A stretch of DNA of 64,000 nucleotides, taken from NCBI GenBank assembly GCA_028671895.1, contig JAPMAC010000231.1:11372001-11436000 (forward strand), written 5' to 3'. A program made the translations under genes and the position numbers. This document shows, piece after piece, positions 48,661 through 61,560 of this stretch. The notes beneath the pieces were generated by a model. That model did not search any database, was not told the origin of the DNA, and was given only the letters and a program-made list of their open reading frames with translations. This DNA is from Oenanthe sinensis (Eukaryota > Streptophyta > Magnoliopsida > Apiales > Apiaceae). Positions within the stretch are counted from its first letter, which is position 1, and every line of letters starts with the position of its first letter.

Positions 48661-50479
48661 TTTGGGCTTGCAATTAAAGCATGTCATACATTGGAATGTT
48701 CACGTAGAAACCGAATCCAATTGCTATAGGGTTCAGCAACGGACTTCAGTTCTAATGTGAGTGCAATATTTGTTTTAAGTACGATTAATCTTCCAACTAT
48801 TTTTAATTAATTAAAAATGAATAGATAATTTATTGTTTAATTAAGACAAATATTTTACAACAATAATTTTAATAATTAATATTTTAATATTAATTTTAAT
48901 TCGAGTTAAAATTAACTCAAATTCAAATCATCTCAGAAAAATATGGGAAAATTATATGATGCAATTGGGGTAATTTGTTATGTAATTATAATTTTTAATC
49001 AATTTTTAGCCACCTAACTTAAACTAGATCTGAAAAACCCGAATTGTTTACACGGTAAAATGGGTTTTTCAAAACCTATATCAAATGATGTGTTTTTATG
49101 ATATGTTGATGATCACTGAAAAGTACACACAAAATTGGTCTCAGTTATGAATTTGGGTGAGTAAAAATGGAGATCATGTGTGTGTGTCGAGTTTTTATCA
49201 ATGGAGTTTAGACTAAAAACAGTGTATATATGTATGTATGTATCGACAGTAACAATGAGGAAGAAAAAAATAAATTAACATATATCCTACATTGCTAAAA
49301 CTCGACACATAGAGGAAATGACGACACTGTCCTCTATGATATTACAAAACTCGATACATAGGATTTTATTTAACTAGATAACATAAATCCTATGCTTAAA
49401 ATCGACACTTAAGAAAATATTTTCAAGTAAAAATTCCATGTGTCAAACATTTATCCTGAAATTCAGAACTTAACATAAGCAAAATAAAAACCAAGTAAGA
49501 CTACTAATGTGTCGAGTCCATTTACCCTGTGTAGAAAAAGTTCGATATAAATAGAAAATATTCTAAGTAAAAATACAAGTGTCGAAAATCTTACATGTAG
49601 TGAAAAATCAACACATACGAGAATAGAATCTAAGTAAATCCTTAGTGTTGAATTTTCTCCCCATGTGTTGACCAAGTCAATACATAGTACTTAAATTTCG
49701 ACACATACAAAAACAACAAAAATAAAACAAACTAAAATTACAAGTATTAAAAATTTCGTTCGCTGTATAGCCAAAGAAAATCGACACACACTTAAATAAT
49801 TTATGTAATTATCTAAGTGTCGATTTTTGCTACCTTGGGTTGACTAAGTCAACTAAAATAATATATAAATTCAATGTTTAAGTAAAATTACCTAAGTGTC
49901 GAATTTATATACCCTAAGCATTTTGTACTTGTACAAAATACTCTGTATTTTCAACTTGGTAATATTCGTATAAGTAAATAAAATTTTATTTAGAATAAAT
50001 TCTAAATAAAATATTACCAAATTGATAATAGCACAATTATTATAATAAATTATTTAACTAAAATATTATTGACTGATATTAATCAAATAAAATATTTAAA
50101 TAATTATGCTGCTTATTTATATTAATAAATTTAATTTATGGAGCAAATAAATCCTTTAATTGCTATAATCCATAACTTAAATAAATTAACATAAGTAAAA
50201 TTAAATAATACTCAAAATCTTTTAAAATAGATATAAGTATTTAAATAATTTTAATTCACATTTAATTAATTACCAAATCAATATATTAAGATATAATCAG
50301 GGCAATTAATCAATTGTCAATTAAAATGTTGTTTTCTGGATGTTTAAATAATTTCACAAATCCTTTTAATATTGATGATTAAATATCTGTGAACTTATTA
50401 CCACCAAATTGCAGATAAGATCTAAACATTTAACATCCCAAGTTTACAAACTAGTCTAGTGAAGGTGACTTCATCCAGT
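48661..50479 (-). other. Internal spacer of element A between pol and third ORF
   Basis: AT-rich with no gene. From about 49180 to 49920 TGTCGA-type motifs occur in both orientations (for example TGTGTCGAG, TCGACACAT, AAGTGTCGAA), about fifteen in 740 bp. The A LTR carries the same motif. The ORF at 49463-49675 is produced by these repeats. Confidence 0.6.
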
Positions 50480-53400
50480 GGTTTAGTGAAAATGTCTGTA
50501 ATTTGCTATTCTGTAGGTACAAAGTGTAACTCTACAGTACCATTCATTACATGCTCTCTAATGAAATGATACCTGATATCAATGTGCTTGGTTCTTGAGT
50601 GTTGAACAGGATTGTTTGTGATTGCTATGACGCTTGTGTTGTCACATAATATAGAAATTTTGCTCAACAACAGTCCATAGTCTTGAATTTGGTTCTTTAT
50701 CCATAAGATTTGAGCACAGCAGCTTCCAGCAGCAATATATTCAGCTTCAGCTATTGACATTACAACTGAGTGCTGCTTTTTGCTATACCAGGACACCAAT
50801 CTTCTACCAAGGAATTGAAAACTCCCTGATGTACTCTTTCGATCAATCCGACAACCAGCATAATCAGAATCTGTATAGCCAACAAGGTCAAAACCTGTAT
50901 CCTTAGGGTACCAAATTCCAAGGTTCGGACTTCCCTTAAGAAATCTAAAAATACATTTAACAACTATAAGATGTGATTCCTTAGGGCTAGCCTGAAACCT
51001 AGCACACAAGCATGTGACAAACATAATATCTGGTCTACTTGCAATTAAGTAAAGTAATGAGCCGATCATACCTCTGTAGCTTGTGATGTCTACCCCCTTA
51101 CCAAGTTCATCTTTGTCAAGCTTAGTGGTAGTTTCCGTTGGGATTTTAGCTGGAGATGCATCTTCAAGACCATACTTTTCAAAAGATCTCTGATGTACTT
51201 GGTTTGGCAAATGAAGATTTCATATTTCCTTTGGCTTACTTGGAGTCCAAGGAAGTAGTTCAGCTCACTCATCATGCTCATTTCATACCTACTCTGCATT
51301 AACTTAGCAAATCTACTACACAACTGATCGTTAATCAAACCAAATATAATGTTATCCACATATATTTACACTAATATCATGTAATTTTTATGCATTTTAT
51401 GAAATAGAGTCTTATCTATGACACCTCTAGCAAAACCATTTTCAAGTAAGAATACTGATAGACTGTCATACCATGTCTGAGGTGTTTGCTTTAGACCATA
51501 GAGTGCTTTGAAGAGAAAGTATATAAAATTAGCAAATTCTGAATCTTCAATCCCTGGGGGTTGTTCCTCATACACTTCTTCCTCTAGCTCTCCATTCAGG
51601 AATGTGCTCTTCACATCCATTTGATATACTTTAAAATTAGAATGTGTTGTGAATGCCAAAAACATCCTGATAGCTTCAAGCCTTGCTATTGGTGCATATG
51701 TTTCATCATAATCTATTCCTTCTTCTTGGGAATACCCTTTAGTAACCAGTCTAGCTTTGTTTCTCATAACAATGTCATCTTCATCCAGTTTATTTCCGAA
51801 TTCTCATTTTGTGCAAATTACAGACTTGTTCTTTGGCCTAGGTACCAGCTTCCAAACTTTCTTTCTTTCAAATTAATTGAGTTCTTCTTGCATTGCACTA
51901 ATCCAATCTGGATCTTCCAATACTTCTTCAACTTTCTTTAGCTCTATCTCAGAGAGAAAATCAGAGAATAAACATTCATTTTGGGAAGCACGTCTAGTTT
52001 GAACTCCAGCATCTAGATCTCCTAGAATTAACTCAAAGGGGTGATCTCTACTCCACACCCTATGTCTAGGCAGATTTGCTCTAGATGATTCAGCATAATT
52101 GTCATTATTGTGCTGAATTTTATTAGTAGATCCTTCAGTTGCTCCCTCTGAGCTGCTACTGGGTTGAGAATGAGATTTTCTGCCACTACTAGTAGTTTAT
52201 GTGAATCTTCCACTGTTTCCACTACTAGGGTCAGAATCATCATCGTTATTATTCTCAATTGGTGCTTGTTTTTCTATTGCAGCTTCAGGTTCTTCTTCAT
52301 CTTCATCTTCATTTGAGTTCAAATTTTTAAACTGCAGAGTTTTAGTGCCATCTATTCTTTGTAGACTTGGGAGCTTGAGATCATCAAAATTTACATTCAT
52401 ACTTGTTATTTCCCAAAACAGTGTCAATATTTGTAGAAGAGGGGGGTTGAATACAAATATTCAAAACTTTTTGTTGGTTTAATATTTGTTCTTGATGTTT
52501 GAGTGTTTTAGAGAATATGTATAAATAACAACGAAACTGAAAATATAATGAACAAAGATATTTAAAATTACCGATGGATTAAGTTTTCCATCAGTGTATA
52601 TTTTTGCTCAATGTGTCTAGGTTAATAAAACATAGCTTCATTTTTACAAGGTTAGAAAATAAACCAACTATTCTTACAAAGTGCTTTAAGGCTGAACAGT
52701 TGATTCGTGAAATATTGTCTAACTTGTTACTTTCTAACAATGCTACCACACTTGTTTATATACCACAAGTGTGTTTACAATACCTAGAAAGAGTATAAAA
52801 TAATTAATCTAAACTAGGATTGTTTCTGATCTATCCTTCATCTTGCCTTTTTTCATTTTGGCAAAAGTCTTCAGACTTGGAAAGACATCTTCAACTTGAG
52901 TCTTCACAGTCATCATCGACTGTCTTCCATAGGTGTATTTTTGTCTTTCAACTTGTCAACTTGTGTTGTGTCACTCAATTGATAATTTGTTGTCAAGCAT
53001 ATCAATTGATCATTCCTTTTATCCATCAACTGATATTCTTCTTCGATTGATCTTTGTATCCATCGATTGATAAAAAATGACTCATCGATTGATATATATT
53101 ATCAATCGATATATCAATCGATAGGTCTTCACATCAGTTGATGTTCTTCAATGCTTGACTTGGTTTCTTCTATTGATCTTCTATCCATTAATGCTTCAAT
53201 ATCAACTGATCATCCTTCACTTATACAGTTTCATGTCTTCAAATAATTACAATTTGACAGTGTAAGTTATAGATCAATTGATGACCTATATCAATCGACT
53301 CTAACATCAATTGATGAGAATAATATCAATTGACTTACACCTTATCGATTGAAATAGACTAAGTACACTTCTGCTATAATCTAAATTATTAGTTGATTCA

Positions 53401-53576
53401 CATAAACATTTCAACTGATAACTGGTTTCCTGATCAATTGATATTTATAATTTTTATATCAATTGACCAGTTATATCAATTAAAATTTCTATAATTCTAA
53501 TTTAAAGTTATCATCAAATTATATGTAGATTCCTAACAATGCTTTCAATGACCGTCTTGTGTTCAATCACATAAAC
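50480..53576 (-). pseudogene. pol remnant of element A (integrase end, RT, RNase H)
   Basis: Minus-strand blocks: integrase C-terminal end at 53576-53539, then, after the solo LTR, an acidic linker (52399-52197), RT start (52058-51873, with DPDWISAMQEELN), RT core (51767-51366, with ARLVTKGYSQEEGIDYDETYAPIA in part), RT active site (about 51340), and RT end plus RNase H (51210-50506, with SYRGMIGSLLYL, EAEYIAAGSCCAQ and TKHIDIRYHFIREHV). The RT active-site YVDD is read as YVDN, with a stop just before it, and there are frame changes at about 51200 and 51850. Non-functional. The block order is diagnostic of Copia. Confidence 0.9.
52405..53538 (-). mobile_element. D-family solo LTR in the pol of element A (1134 bp)
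   Basis: On the minus strand it starts TGTTAGGAATC (53538) and ends GGGAAATAACA (52405), matching the D LTR at both ends. The flanks ATGCT (53539-53543) and ATACT (52400-52404) are a 5-bp target duplication with one transition. The interrupted pol frame resumes on the other side once one target copy is discounted. No internal region remains, so it is a solo LTR, presumably from LTR-LTR recombination. It is full of ATCAATTGAT-type motifs (52975-53480). Confidence 0.9.
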
Positions 53577-55251
53577 TATTGGGTCCCAGAAGTATAGTAG
53601 AAGGGGGGTTAAATGCGATACTGACAATAATTTAAAATTATTTTCAGAATTTACGGAATTAAATTATTACTTTAGCTGAGGGTTCGAGTCCTTGTAGTGT
53701 TTGGGAGGCTGACTTACTAGCTTTCTATTTTCATGATAAAATATTTAAGATATATAAAAGTAGCAAGTAAGTAAACAAGATTCAAGTTAAATATGTATAT
53801 TAAACTTGAATGGGTGTTACAATATTCGGTAAAATATTTCTTAATTCCTTAGAACAAATTTGACATGACTTGTCCTACTTAAGGAATTAAGAATTCAAAC
53901 TAGCACATAAAGTCCGTGAATATAACTTTGCAGACAAATTACTGAATTTGAAAGTTTTCTACTCTTGAAAAATGAAGCCAAAGACCTCATATTTATAGAG
54001 GTTAAAGCTAGCAAGACTTTTGAATAAAACTTATTAAAAAATCTAATAGACTTTATAAAATAACCTTCAAGACTTTTGAAATAAGCTAGGCAAGACTTTT
54101 TAAACTCGGTAAGACTTTTGGAATGGTCGGTAAGCTTTTTGAAATCAAACTGCTCGGTAAGACTTTTTAAAAGGTCTTAAAGGATTTGCTCGGTAAGATT
54201 TTTAAAAGGTCTTATTGAATCTGCTCGGTAAGACTTTAAAAGGTCTTGTTGAATTAATTCGGTAAAACTTCTTAAAAGGTTTTGCTGAGTTAATTTGGTA
54301 GGACTTTCTAGAAAGTCTTTCCGAGTTAAGTTAGTAAGACTTTTGAAAGTCTTGTCGATCAGATTCGGTAAGACTTTCTAAATTATGCAGCAAGACTTTC
54401 TTTAATTATTAAATAAAATACTCTTTTTAACTTAATTAATTCCACCGATTTTTTATTAAATAATTTTTAAATTTAATTAATTTAAGGTGAATTAATTTAA
54501 GTAGATAAATTAAATAATTAATTAACTTTTGATAGTAGAATTAATTTAGTTTCTTCACTGCACAACCACTGTAGATTTGACTTGAGTCTTCATGTCTTCA
54601 TTGTCTTATGTCTTCTTTATTCTAAAATAATTCTAAATTAATTAATCCTTTAATTAATTTAAGAAATAAATTAATTTTAAGTGAATTAATTTACTAATTA
54701 AATTAACTAATTAATTTAATTAATTAATAGAGAATTAAATTAAAGTCTTAACTGTAGGACTTTGTTGATATAGATAAAACTCTTTTGTTCTTCAACAATA
54801 ACATTTCTAATCACTTGAAAACTTTTTGATGACGAATCTTCACTAACATTGTTGACACCATGTGCACTGGTCTGGTTCATGGATGACTAACTATAATGTT
54901 GATTCTCATTTATGCTATAGTAGTTTTTATATCTTGTTTTCTTTTTGTTCTTCCTCTATAATTTTCTTCCTCTGGAATCTTTCTGTAGTAGGCACTTAAA
55001 ACCTTCTGTATCTTCTAAACTCTTTTGAAATACTACTAATTTATTTTACACCGACGCTTGAACATATTAATGAACTTCTTTCAGTATTGAGTAGCATTCT
55101 CGTCAAACTTCCTCTGATATTCTGATTTTTCTTGTCTAGTTGACATTCTTCGTCTTGATTCCTTATTCCATATTTATTATTTACTTCACTTTCTTATCTG
55201 AGTTAAGTTGTCATCTACTTATTACAAATAGGACTAGTCATATGACTTTCA
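53577..55251 (-). repeat. 3' LTR of element C (about 1675 bp)
   Basis: Plus-strand left end TATTGGGTCCCAG (the copy at 63730 has TGTTGGGTC, so TG is mutated to TA here) and right end GACTTTCA. It includes GTAGAAGGGGGGTTAAAT near the left end and a CGGTAAGACTTTT array at 54067-54400. Alternating AATTAATTTAA sequence fills 54420-54740. Confidence 0.85.
54067..54400. repeat. Palindromic CGGTAAGACTTTT array in the C LTR
   Basis: About eight degenerate units of roughly 40-50 bp, each with CGGTAAGACTTT followed by AAAGGTCTT or AAAGTCTT, so most units can pair internally. Sirevirus LTRs are known for arrays of palindromic motifs. Confidence 0.8.
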
Positions 55252-57279
55252 ATCTCCCCTATTTGTTATTAAACATTTAACACACAAATTGCTAGAGGAT
55301 GACTCAACTAACAAATAAAAAAATAGATAAAACTTTAAACTATGTAAATAATAAATTGTTTTCTGGATCATATAATACATTTCCAGATTTCAATTGTGAT
55401 AGATAAATAAGATAGATGTTCCTCTAGACTGAACATATTTAACAATGTTCTATCTTGACTTACCTGTCATTACCAGCTTCAGAAGTATCAACTTCACCTT
55501 CTTAAAGAGTTTAACTTTTATGACCAGGTGTCATTGGTACATCTTCAGTGGTTTGTTTCTCTGGATTAGATTCTACATTTCAAGATTTCTTGAGTAACCA
55601 AAATGAAAGATGTTTGTTCCTCTAGCACTAAACATATTATAAAAGTAGTATTATCTTCATTTCTCAGACTTGTCACTAATCCCCCTTAGGATGGCAGGGA
55701 TGAAGTCTTGTTCTCTTCTTATAATTTCTCCTTTATTTCTCCAACTTCTGTCTTCACTTCTCTCCCAAGGTGAATTCATTCTCCCCTTACGTGAATTATC
55801 CAACTATTTTAAATGAGGTAACAACAGACATGACATACATACAATATTAGACCATCGTAAATATAAAAAATGTAACATGTTATGCATTTTAGAAAATCCG
55901 GTTAATCCTATATACAAGATTTTTCTAAAATCAAATGGAATAGAATAATTAATAAGTAATCACTAGTTCTTTCCAATCCAAGCATATGTTCAAAAAAATT
56001 CCCCCTATTTTCATCTTGTTCATCAATTCTCCCATTTGGATCTCTTGTTGAACAATTATCCCCTTTGGATCTTGTTCAAACAATTCTCCCCCTTAGTTGA
56101 ATAATCCTCTTCAGAAGAAATTTCATCCCCTTAGTTGAGTAATATTAGAAATCTATAACATGGAATTGGGAATAGGATTTGGTAATTGTGGTAGTGTGTG
56201 ATTTTCCTTTGTGTTTCTGATAAGTGTTTCGCTTATATACTCTCTAAGTGTTTCACTCATAGAATATATATTTTCACTCTTTCTCACTTGTGTTTCACTC
56301 TTTTCTCACAACACTATATCTCTCTCATTACAGATGATAGTATTTTGTACCTGTAAGAAAAATTACCATAGCCCCTATTAGAGAGGTCATTGGTGGTGCA
56401 ATGGGATTTTGTAAATCTCCGTTATCAATTGAATCTATAAAAACATTTGACTTTAAAAATTGAATTGCTTCATTAATAGATTCAATGAGTTGCTGATCAT
56501 CTAAGATGATCTATTCTGTTGGGAATTCAGATATGTTCCATCTGGAGAGGGAGACAAGGATCTATAATGTAGGAAATGATCCAAGTTTCCTCCTGACGCC
56601 TGTGAAGGCATGTTGATTCAGTCAGAATCATCAATCATCCTTCCTTCCTTTATATGGAAGTTTAGAATAATTGATTCCGTCAATTCATCCTTAGTGTGTG
56701 ACAATCCTTACAGTGCATTTGAATATATACATTTATGGTTGGCAGTATTTGAGAGTGTCCAGATGAAGTTGACTCTTTACAAATGGCCTTGGATGACAGG
56801 CCGAATTCAATAGACTCATCATGTTAAGATGACGAACCTAGTAACAGTTTTGTCATTTGAAAATCTATATCCTTTTGGGAGGATATAAATTAGTTAGCAG
56901 TTGCCTTGGTTTCATTTTCACATTCTAACTAGAGGCAGAGCTGCTGGAACACTCATAGATACTTCTCTTTTCTAGTTCACTAGAGGCACTTACTCTCTCA
57001 CCCTCTTTAGTTGATAAAACTTTTCTTTTCAGGGGTTTAGTAGATAAAGTTGTATATGTTTGAGTGTTTGTGGTTCTATGATCTGTGTTAGAGATTGTAG
57101 GTTTTCAATCCCTTGATCTTGTCCTATAGCCACTAAGGGCTCCATATATCAATTGTAATATTTTTATATCAATTGATTAGAGAATATATCAAGTTCGAGA
57201 TTACCTGATTTTACCTCGAGTCGATTGCTCTTGTTTGGCAGGACACATATATGCTTTTATTATTAATGATTTTCAGATA

Positions 57280-57282
<3 letters not shown>

Positions 57283-57325
<43 letters not shown>
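57283..57325. repeat. (TA)n microsatellite
   Basis: About 21 TA units, uninterrupted. Confidence 0.97.
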
Positions 57326-57328
<3 letters not shown>

Positions 57329-57868
57329 CACTAATAACAAAAATCATAATTAATTGCAATGAAACAATATAAAGCTATCAATTCATGATAATTAACAATA
57401 ATTTCAAAAAGCAAGTAATTATGCGCCTAATATCTCATCGCATTAAAATTATGAAACTAATAAACGATGAATTTCTTCATTTCATAATTTTAATAAGATA
57501 AAATACTCTTGCTAAATAATAAATAATCATAGGAATGAAAATTAGCATTTAACTTCATACATTATATCTAATAATTGTTACTCAAGCATATAACAATTAT
57601 CAGTGATATATGTAAGCTCGAGAAAGTAGATGTAAAGAAATTCACAAGTCCTTTAAATATTGACATTTAATACTTATGATTCTTAGAATAATTTCTCGTA
57701 GACAAAAATAAATTTTAAAAATAAAATAAAAATAAAAATAACTATAAAATGAAAATATGCCAATTTTATAAGAAAAATAAAAATAAGCTTACACACACAC
57801 ACACAAACATATATATATAGAAATAATGATAACAATGTTTGAAAACAAAAAGAATATGTACCAATTGT

Positions 57869-57882
57869 GGGGGGGGGGGGGG
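57869..57882. repeat. Poly-G run of 14
   Basis: Fourteen consecutive G in AT-rich sequence, with a (CA)n run about 65 bp upstream (57791-57805). Such runs are often unstable or miscounted. Confidence 0.9.
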
Positions 57883-59589
57883 ATAATAAAAAATATATTT
57901 ACAGTATAGATGCCAATTAAGTAAAACTGTACAAAAGTAAAGATGTTGCATATACCTCTCACTTTACACCCCATGCAATGTGTTCCTAGAATTTATCTAT
58001 TTAGGCTTATCATCAGCGTGAGTGCCAGTGGTGTGCTTGACTCATTACAAGGTGCTCTGGCTGATGAGCGAATTTCAATGGACTCATCCTATAGAGAGAA
58101 TGATTCTAGAGACAGTTTTATTGCCTTTTCAGCTCAACATCCTTTTGAGAAGATGTAGATGAGCTTACATTTAAGTCAGTTATATACTACTTTTCTTCTC
58201 TGGAGATAGAGTTGTGGGTGCACTTCCGATTTCATCCTTATTTGCTACATCAAGTGCAGTTTCTCCCTTATCAACCTCTAACTTACATGAGTTCCTTATA
58301 TCTCCAGGGGTTAATATATGGAAGTGAATGAATTAGTGTTTGGTACTATGGTCTGGGTAAGAGATTGATGGGTTTTCAACCTCTGGGCCAGTCTCTAAAG
58401 CCACTAGGGGCTAACCGGATAGAACCAATCGAGATAAAAAGATAATCATCTTAACATTTCAAAACATATTTTTCATCTCAAAGAGAAGGAAAAATATAAT
58501 AAGGAATGGTAATAGATTGCATTAAAACACTTTTAGTAAAAAAGTTTTGTCAAAACTAAAGATTTATCATTTAAGAGTATGATACAAAATTTTCTTTAAG
58601 ATACATATCCCATAATAAAACGCGAGAAAGTTGTATCAGAGAAGAAAGTTTATATCCCTTTTGAATTTCCTTTAAGGCAAAATTCCCATAATAAAATGCG
58701 AAAATTTATACCAAAGAAGAAATTCAACTCTCTTACCAATTATATCTCGTTAAAATGACTCTTTTAATTTATACCTTAATACTGTATGTTTTGAAAACAG
58801 TTTTGCAAATTATCATTATCAAATAGAGGACTGTGATTTTCCGACTCATAACGCAATTATGATCTTCATCATTTTCGTCCACCTGATATTATCCCTGAGT
58901 TAAAATAGAAAATTTCATGACAATAGGGGTGAATGTATTCTTTGCAATACAGTACAAGACCTTCAAAGCAACAACCACTATTTATGTACTTTGAATCAAT
59001 GTGAAACATACATTGAAACAAATATTTGAAACCAAATCATTTTACAAATGGTTGATACCTCGAAGTAAAAATAAATTTTGAAAATATTTCTAAGTATATA
59101 AAATATTGAGAATTTTATACACATATATATAAAATACTTCCCCTTTTCAATAATAGTAAATTTTGAAATATGCATTGATTACTTAGATCAGTAATTCTAA
59201 ATAATGTCACTAATATTAAAAATGTCATAATTATTTATAACAAATATTAAAAGTATCAGAGCAAAATATCAGAGTAATTAAGCAAAACATCATTGACTAA
59301 TACTCATCAAATATTTAACATACAAATAATTATGATGCTAACTTATGCTAGAAAATTTAACTACCACATATGCATATAACATTGTAAGCTTGATAATTAA
59401 AGTAGTCACAATAAGTACGAGGTGCTAGATTATAAATAAATTCACAAGTCCCTTAAATATGGACGATTTAATACTTGTGAACTCATTTAAGAATTACTTG
59501 CAGATAGGATTTCCAATAAATGTGCACATATATAATATCCCAACTCCACTAACCAACTTAGACAAAATGAATTTACCAAGATGTTTAGC

Positions 59590-61560
59590 AAATATCTACA
59601 AGTTATTCTACTACGGACTATTCTTGAAATAAATAATACCTAATGTCCTTGACGATTGCTTGATATCTTACCTCTGTCACAGAGAGCTTGTGAAGAGAAT
59701 GATATACAAATTCCAGTGGATATGAAACTTCAAAGTCTAGGAGTTGTTGTACATCAAACTTAACTTTTAACTCACCATTCAGCTGTGCACTTGTTCACAT
59801 TCATCTGATAGATATTCATGCTTGAATGCTCAACAGGTTCCAGGAATATTACTATTAGGTAATTAACTTCTTCAGTCCTAATAGTATCAAGTCTCGTCTC
59901 TGGTGCTTGTAGTTAGATCCTGAAAGTCCCAAAGATTCTATTTCTATAATCGTCGATACCTTTTGCTTTATAGTAACCGGTAGAAACCGGTTTGGCTTTG
60001 TCCCTCATAACAAAGCCAATAATCATCCAGTCTCTGAAAACCCTTATAGTACTAATTACAACTTTATCTTGTGGTCTGAGTTCCAGATTCAATAGATTCT
60101 GTCTTTGAATTGATTGAGATCATCTTGCATTGCAATCACCCAATCTGGATCAATCAGTGCTTCTTCAATCTTCTTTTAGGATACCAATTGTTAACAATTG
60201 TTCTTTCCCAAGAATAATCATTTACTTTGCAAAGCACTTCTAGTCTTTACTCTAGTATCCAGATTACTAAGAACTAGATTCCAGGAATGACTTTGACTCC
60301 AAACTCTTTATCTCGACAGATATGTTCTTAATGTATTCCTTTGATCTTCATTGTGTTGAGTATGACTAGTACATCGTTCTTTTATTTGATCCCTTTGAGT
60401 TACTACTAGGATGTGTTGAAGATCCTTCACCTTATTGAGTGGATTCTTTTAAAGTCCACGAGCTGTAGATTCACTATCATTTCCACTACTAGGCTCTGAA
60501 TCATTACTATTAACAATGATTCCTTCTACAACCTTAGTTTCATCATCAATATCTGAATATGACTCTGACAAGATGTCAACCTTCAAAGATTCAGATAGAC
60601 TTTCTTTTAAATGCTCGGGAGCTTGGTGTAGTAGGACGACACATTCAGACTTTCAATCACCTTATGGTTTTACATCACATATGCCTTGAAAGCTTTTGAC
60701 TTTAATGAGTAGCCGAGGAAAATTGTTCCATGAGCCTTAATTTTAAACTCGCCAAGATACTCATATAATTCTTCAATAAATATCAATTTCCTACAAACAC
60801 ATGAAAAATATTCAGTGTTTGCTTCTGGTTGGCCATTTACTCATATAATGTCTTTTCATGATCTTTGTTGAATAAAGTAGAATACTATGTTAATTGCTTC
60901 AGCTTAAAAGTTTCTTTATTAATGCAGACTTTATTTAGAACTTCATTCGTGAAATTCAGTTCCAATATATGACTACAAAGTTCTCACAACTTACTTTACT
61001 TCCAACTTGACCTGCCTGAAGTGATCAATCACCATATGTGATATATTATCTGTTGAATTCACGAACATCACCAATTCATTCTCAGTTGAGTGATTTTCCA
61101 TCTTTCTTGCTCGAAATCAAAAACTTTTTTATTTCAATGCATTTCCAAAAAACCTTTGACAAAGAATTCCCTAGTGCCCCATAGATAATACTTAGTGCTT
61201 AAGTCTATCAACAAGAAAGATATTCTAGATGATAATTCCAAAATCATGATACCCATGCCCTTGTACATCATTTGTTATGATAGTAGAGCTTCAATGCTAG
61301 TAATATGCCTCGAACAATAAATGTCACGAAATCACATAACTTTTGTCTTTGTTTCTTAATCTGCAATCACTAATGATTAAGTTTCTTGGTACTCAACCTC
61401 AATTAAGTCCAGATGGGTTAGAGATATTACTTTCAATAATGGTAACAACAACTTTAGTTTTAACATGCATAAACTTACTTTGACTAATCATTTCTCATTC
61501 ACAACAGCCTTGACAAGGTAGTCTTAAGGCTATGAGATTAGTGATTCCACCCTATCTTAA
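59590..61560 (-). pseudogene. pol remnant of element C
   Basis: Nucleotide blocks match the pol of element A in the same order: 59690-59930 matches the RT region 51540-51760, 59990-60180 matches 51740-51940, and 60220-60540 matches the linker 51960-52260. At about 60735-60670 the minus strand encodes the integrase C-terminal motif FLGYSLKSKAFKAYV, followed by a stop. The integrase core and HHCC region further right (60840-61560) are only faintly readable. Many stops; non-functional. Confidence 0.7.

Larger units (their letters stand above)
36248..53576 (-). mobile_element. Sirevirus-like Copia element A (3' part, nested insertions inside)
   Basis: Minus-strand order from right to left: pol remnant (53576 to about 50480), spacer with TGTCGA-type repeats, third ORF (about 48660-46560), PPT, 3' LTR (46133-36248). 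Element B is inserted in the LTR and a D-family solo LTR in pol. Element C cuts it at 53577, so gag, protease, most of integrase and the 5' LTR are not visible. The layout of pol, third ORF and LTR is that of Sireviruses. Confidence 0.8.
55252..59589 (-). other. Third-ORF region of element C, decayed
   Basis: The first bases (minus strand AGGGGAGAT) are the PPT. Beyond that no frame is open for long. Several CTCCCC tracts (55990-56130) recall repeated PPT-like sequences. A segment is duplicated: 56750-57140 and 58010-58410 share blocks such as ACTCATC, TTTTGNGANGAT and a 60-bp stretch with CCACTA.GGGCT. Small plus-strand ORFs (56610-56813, 57943-58158) lie in these segments and are not supported. 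Microsatellites lie at 57283-57325, 57791-57805 and 57869-57882. Confidence 0.5.

Noticed and set aside
57943..58158. 71-codon plus-strand ORF
   Set aside because: Lies in a decayed duplicated segment of element C on the opposite strand to its genes; no domain.
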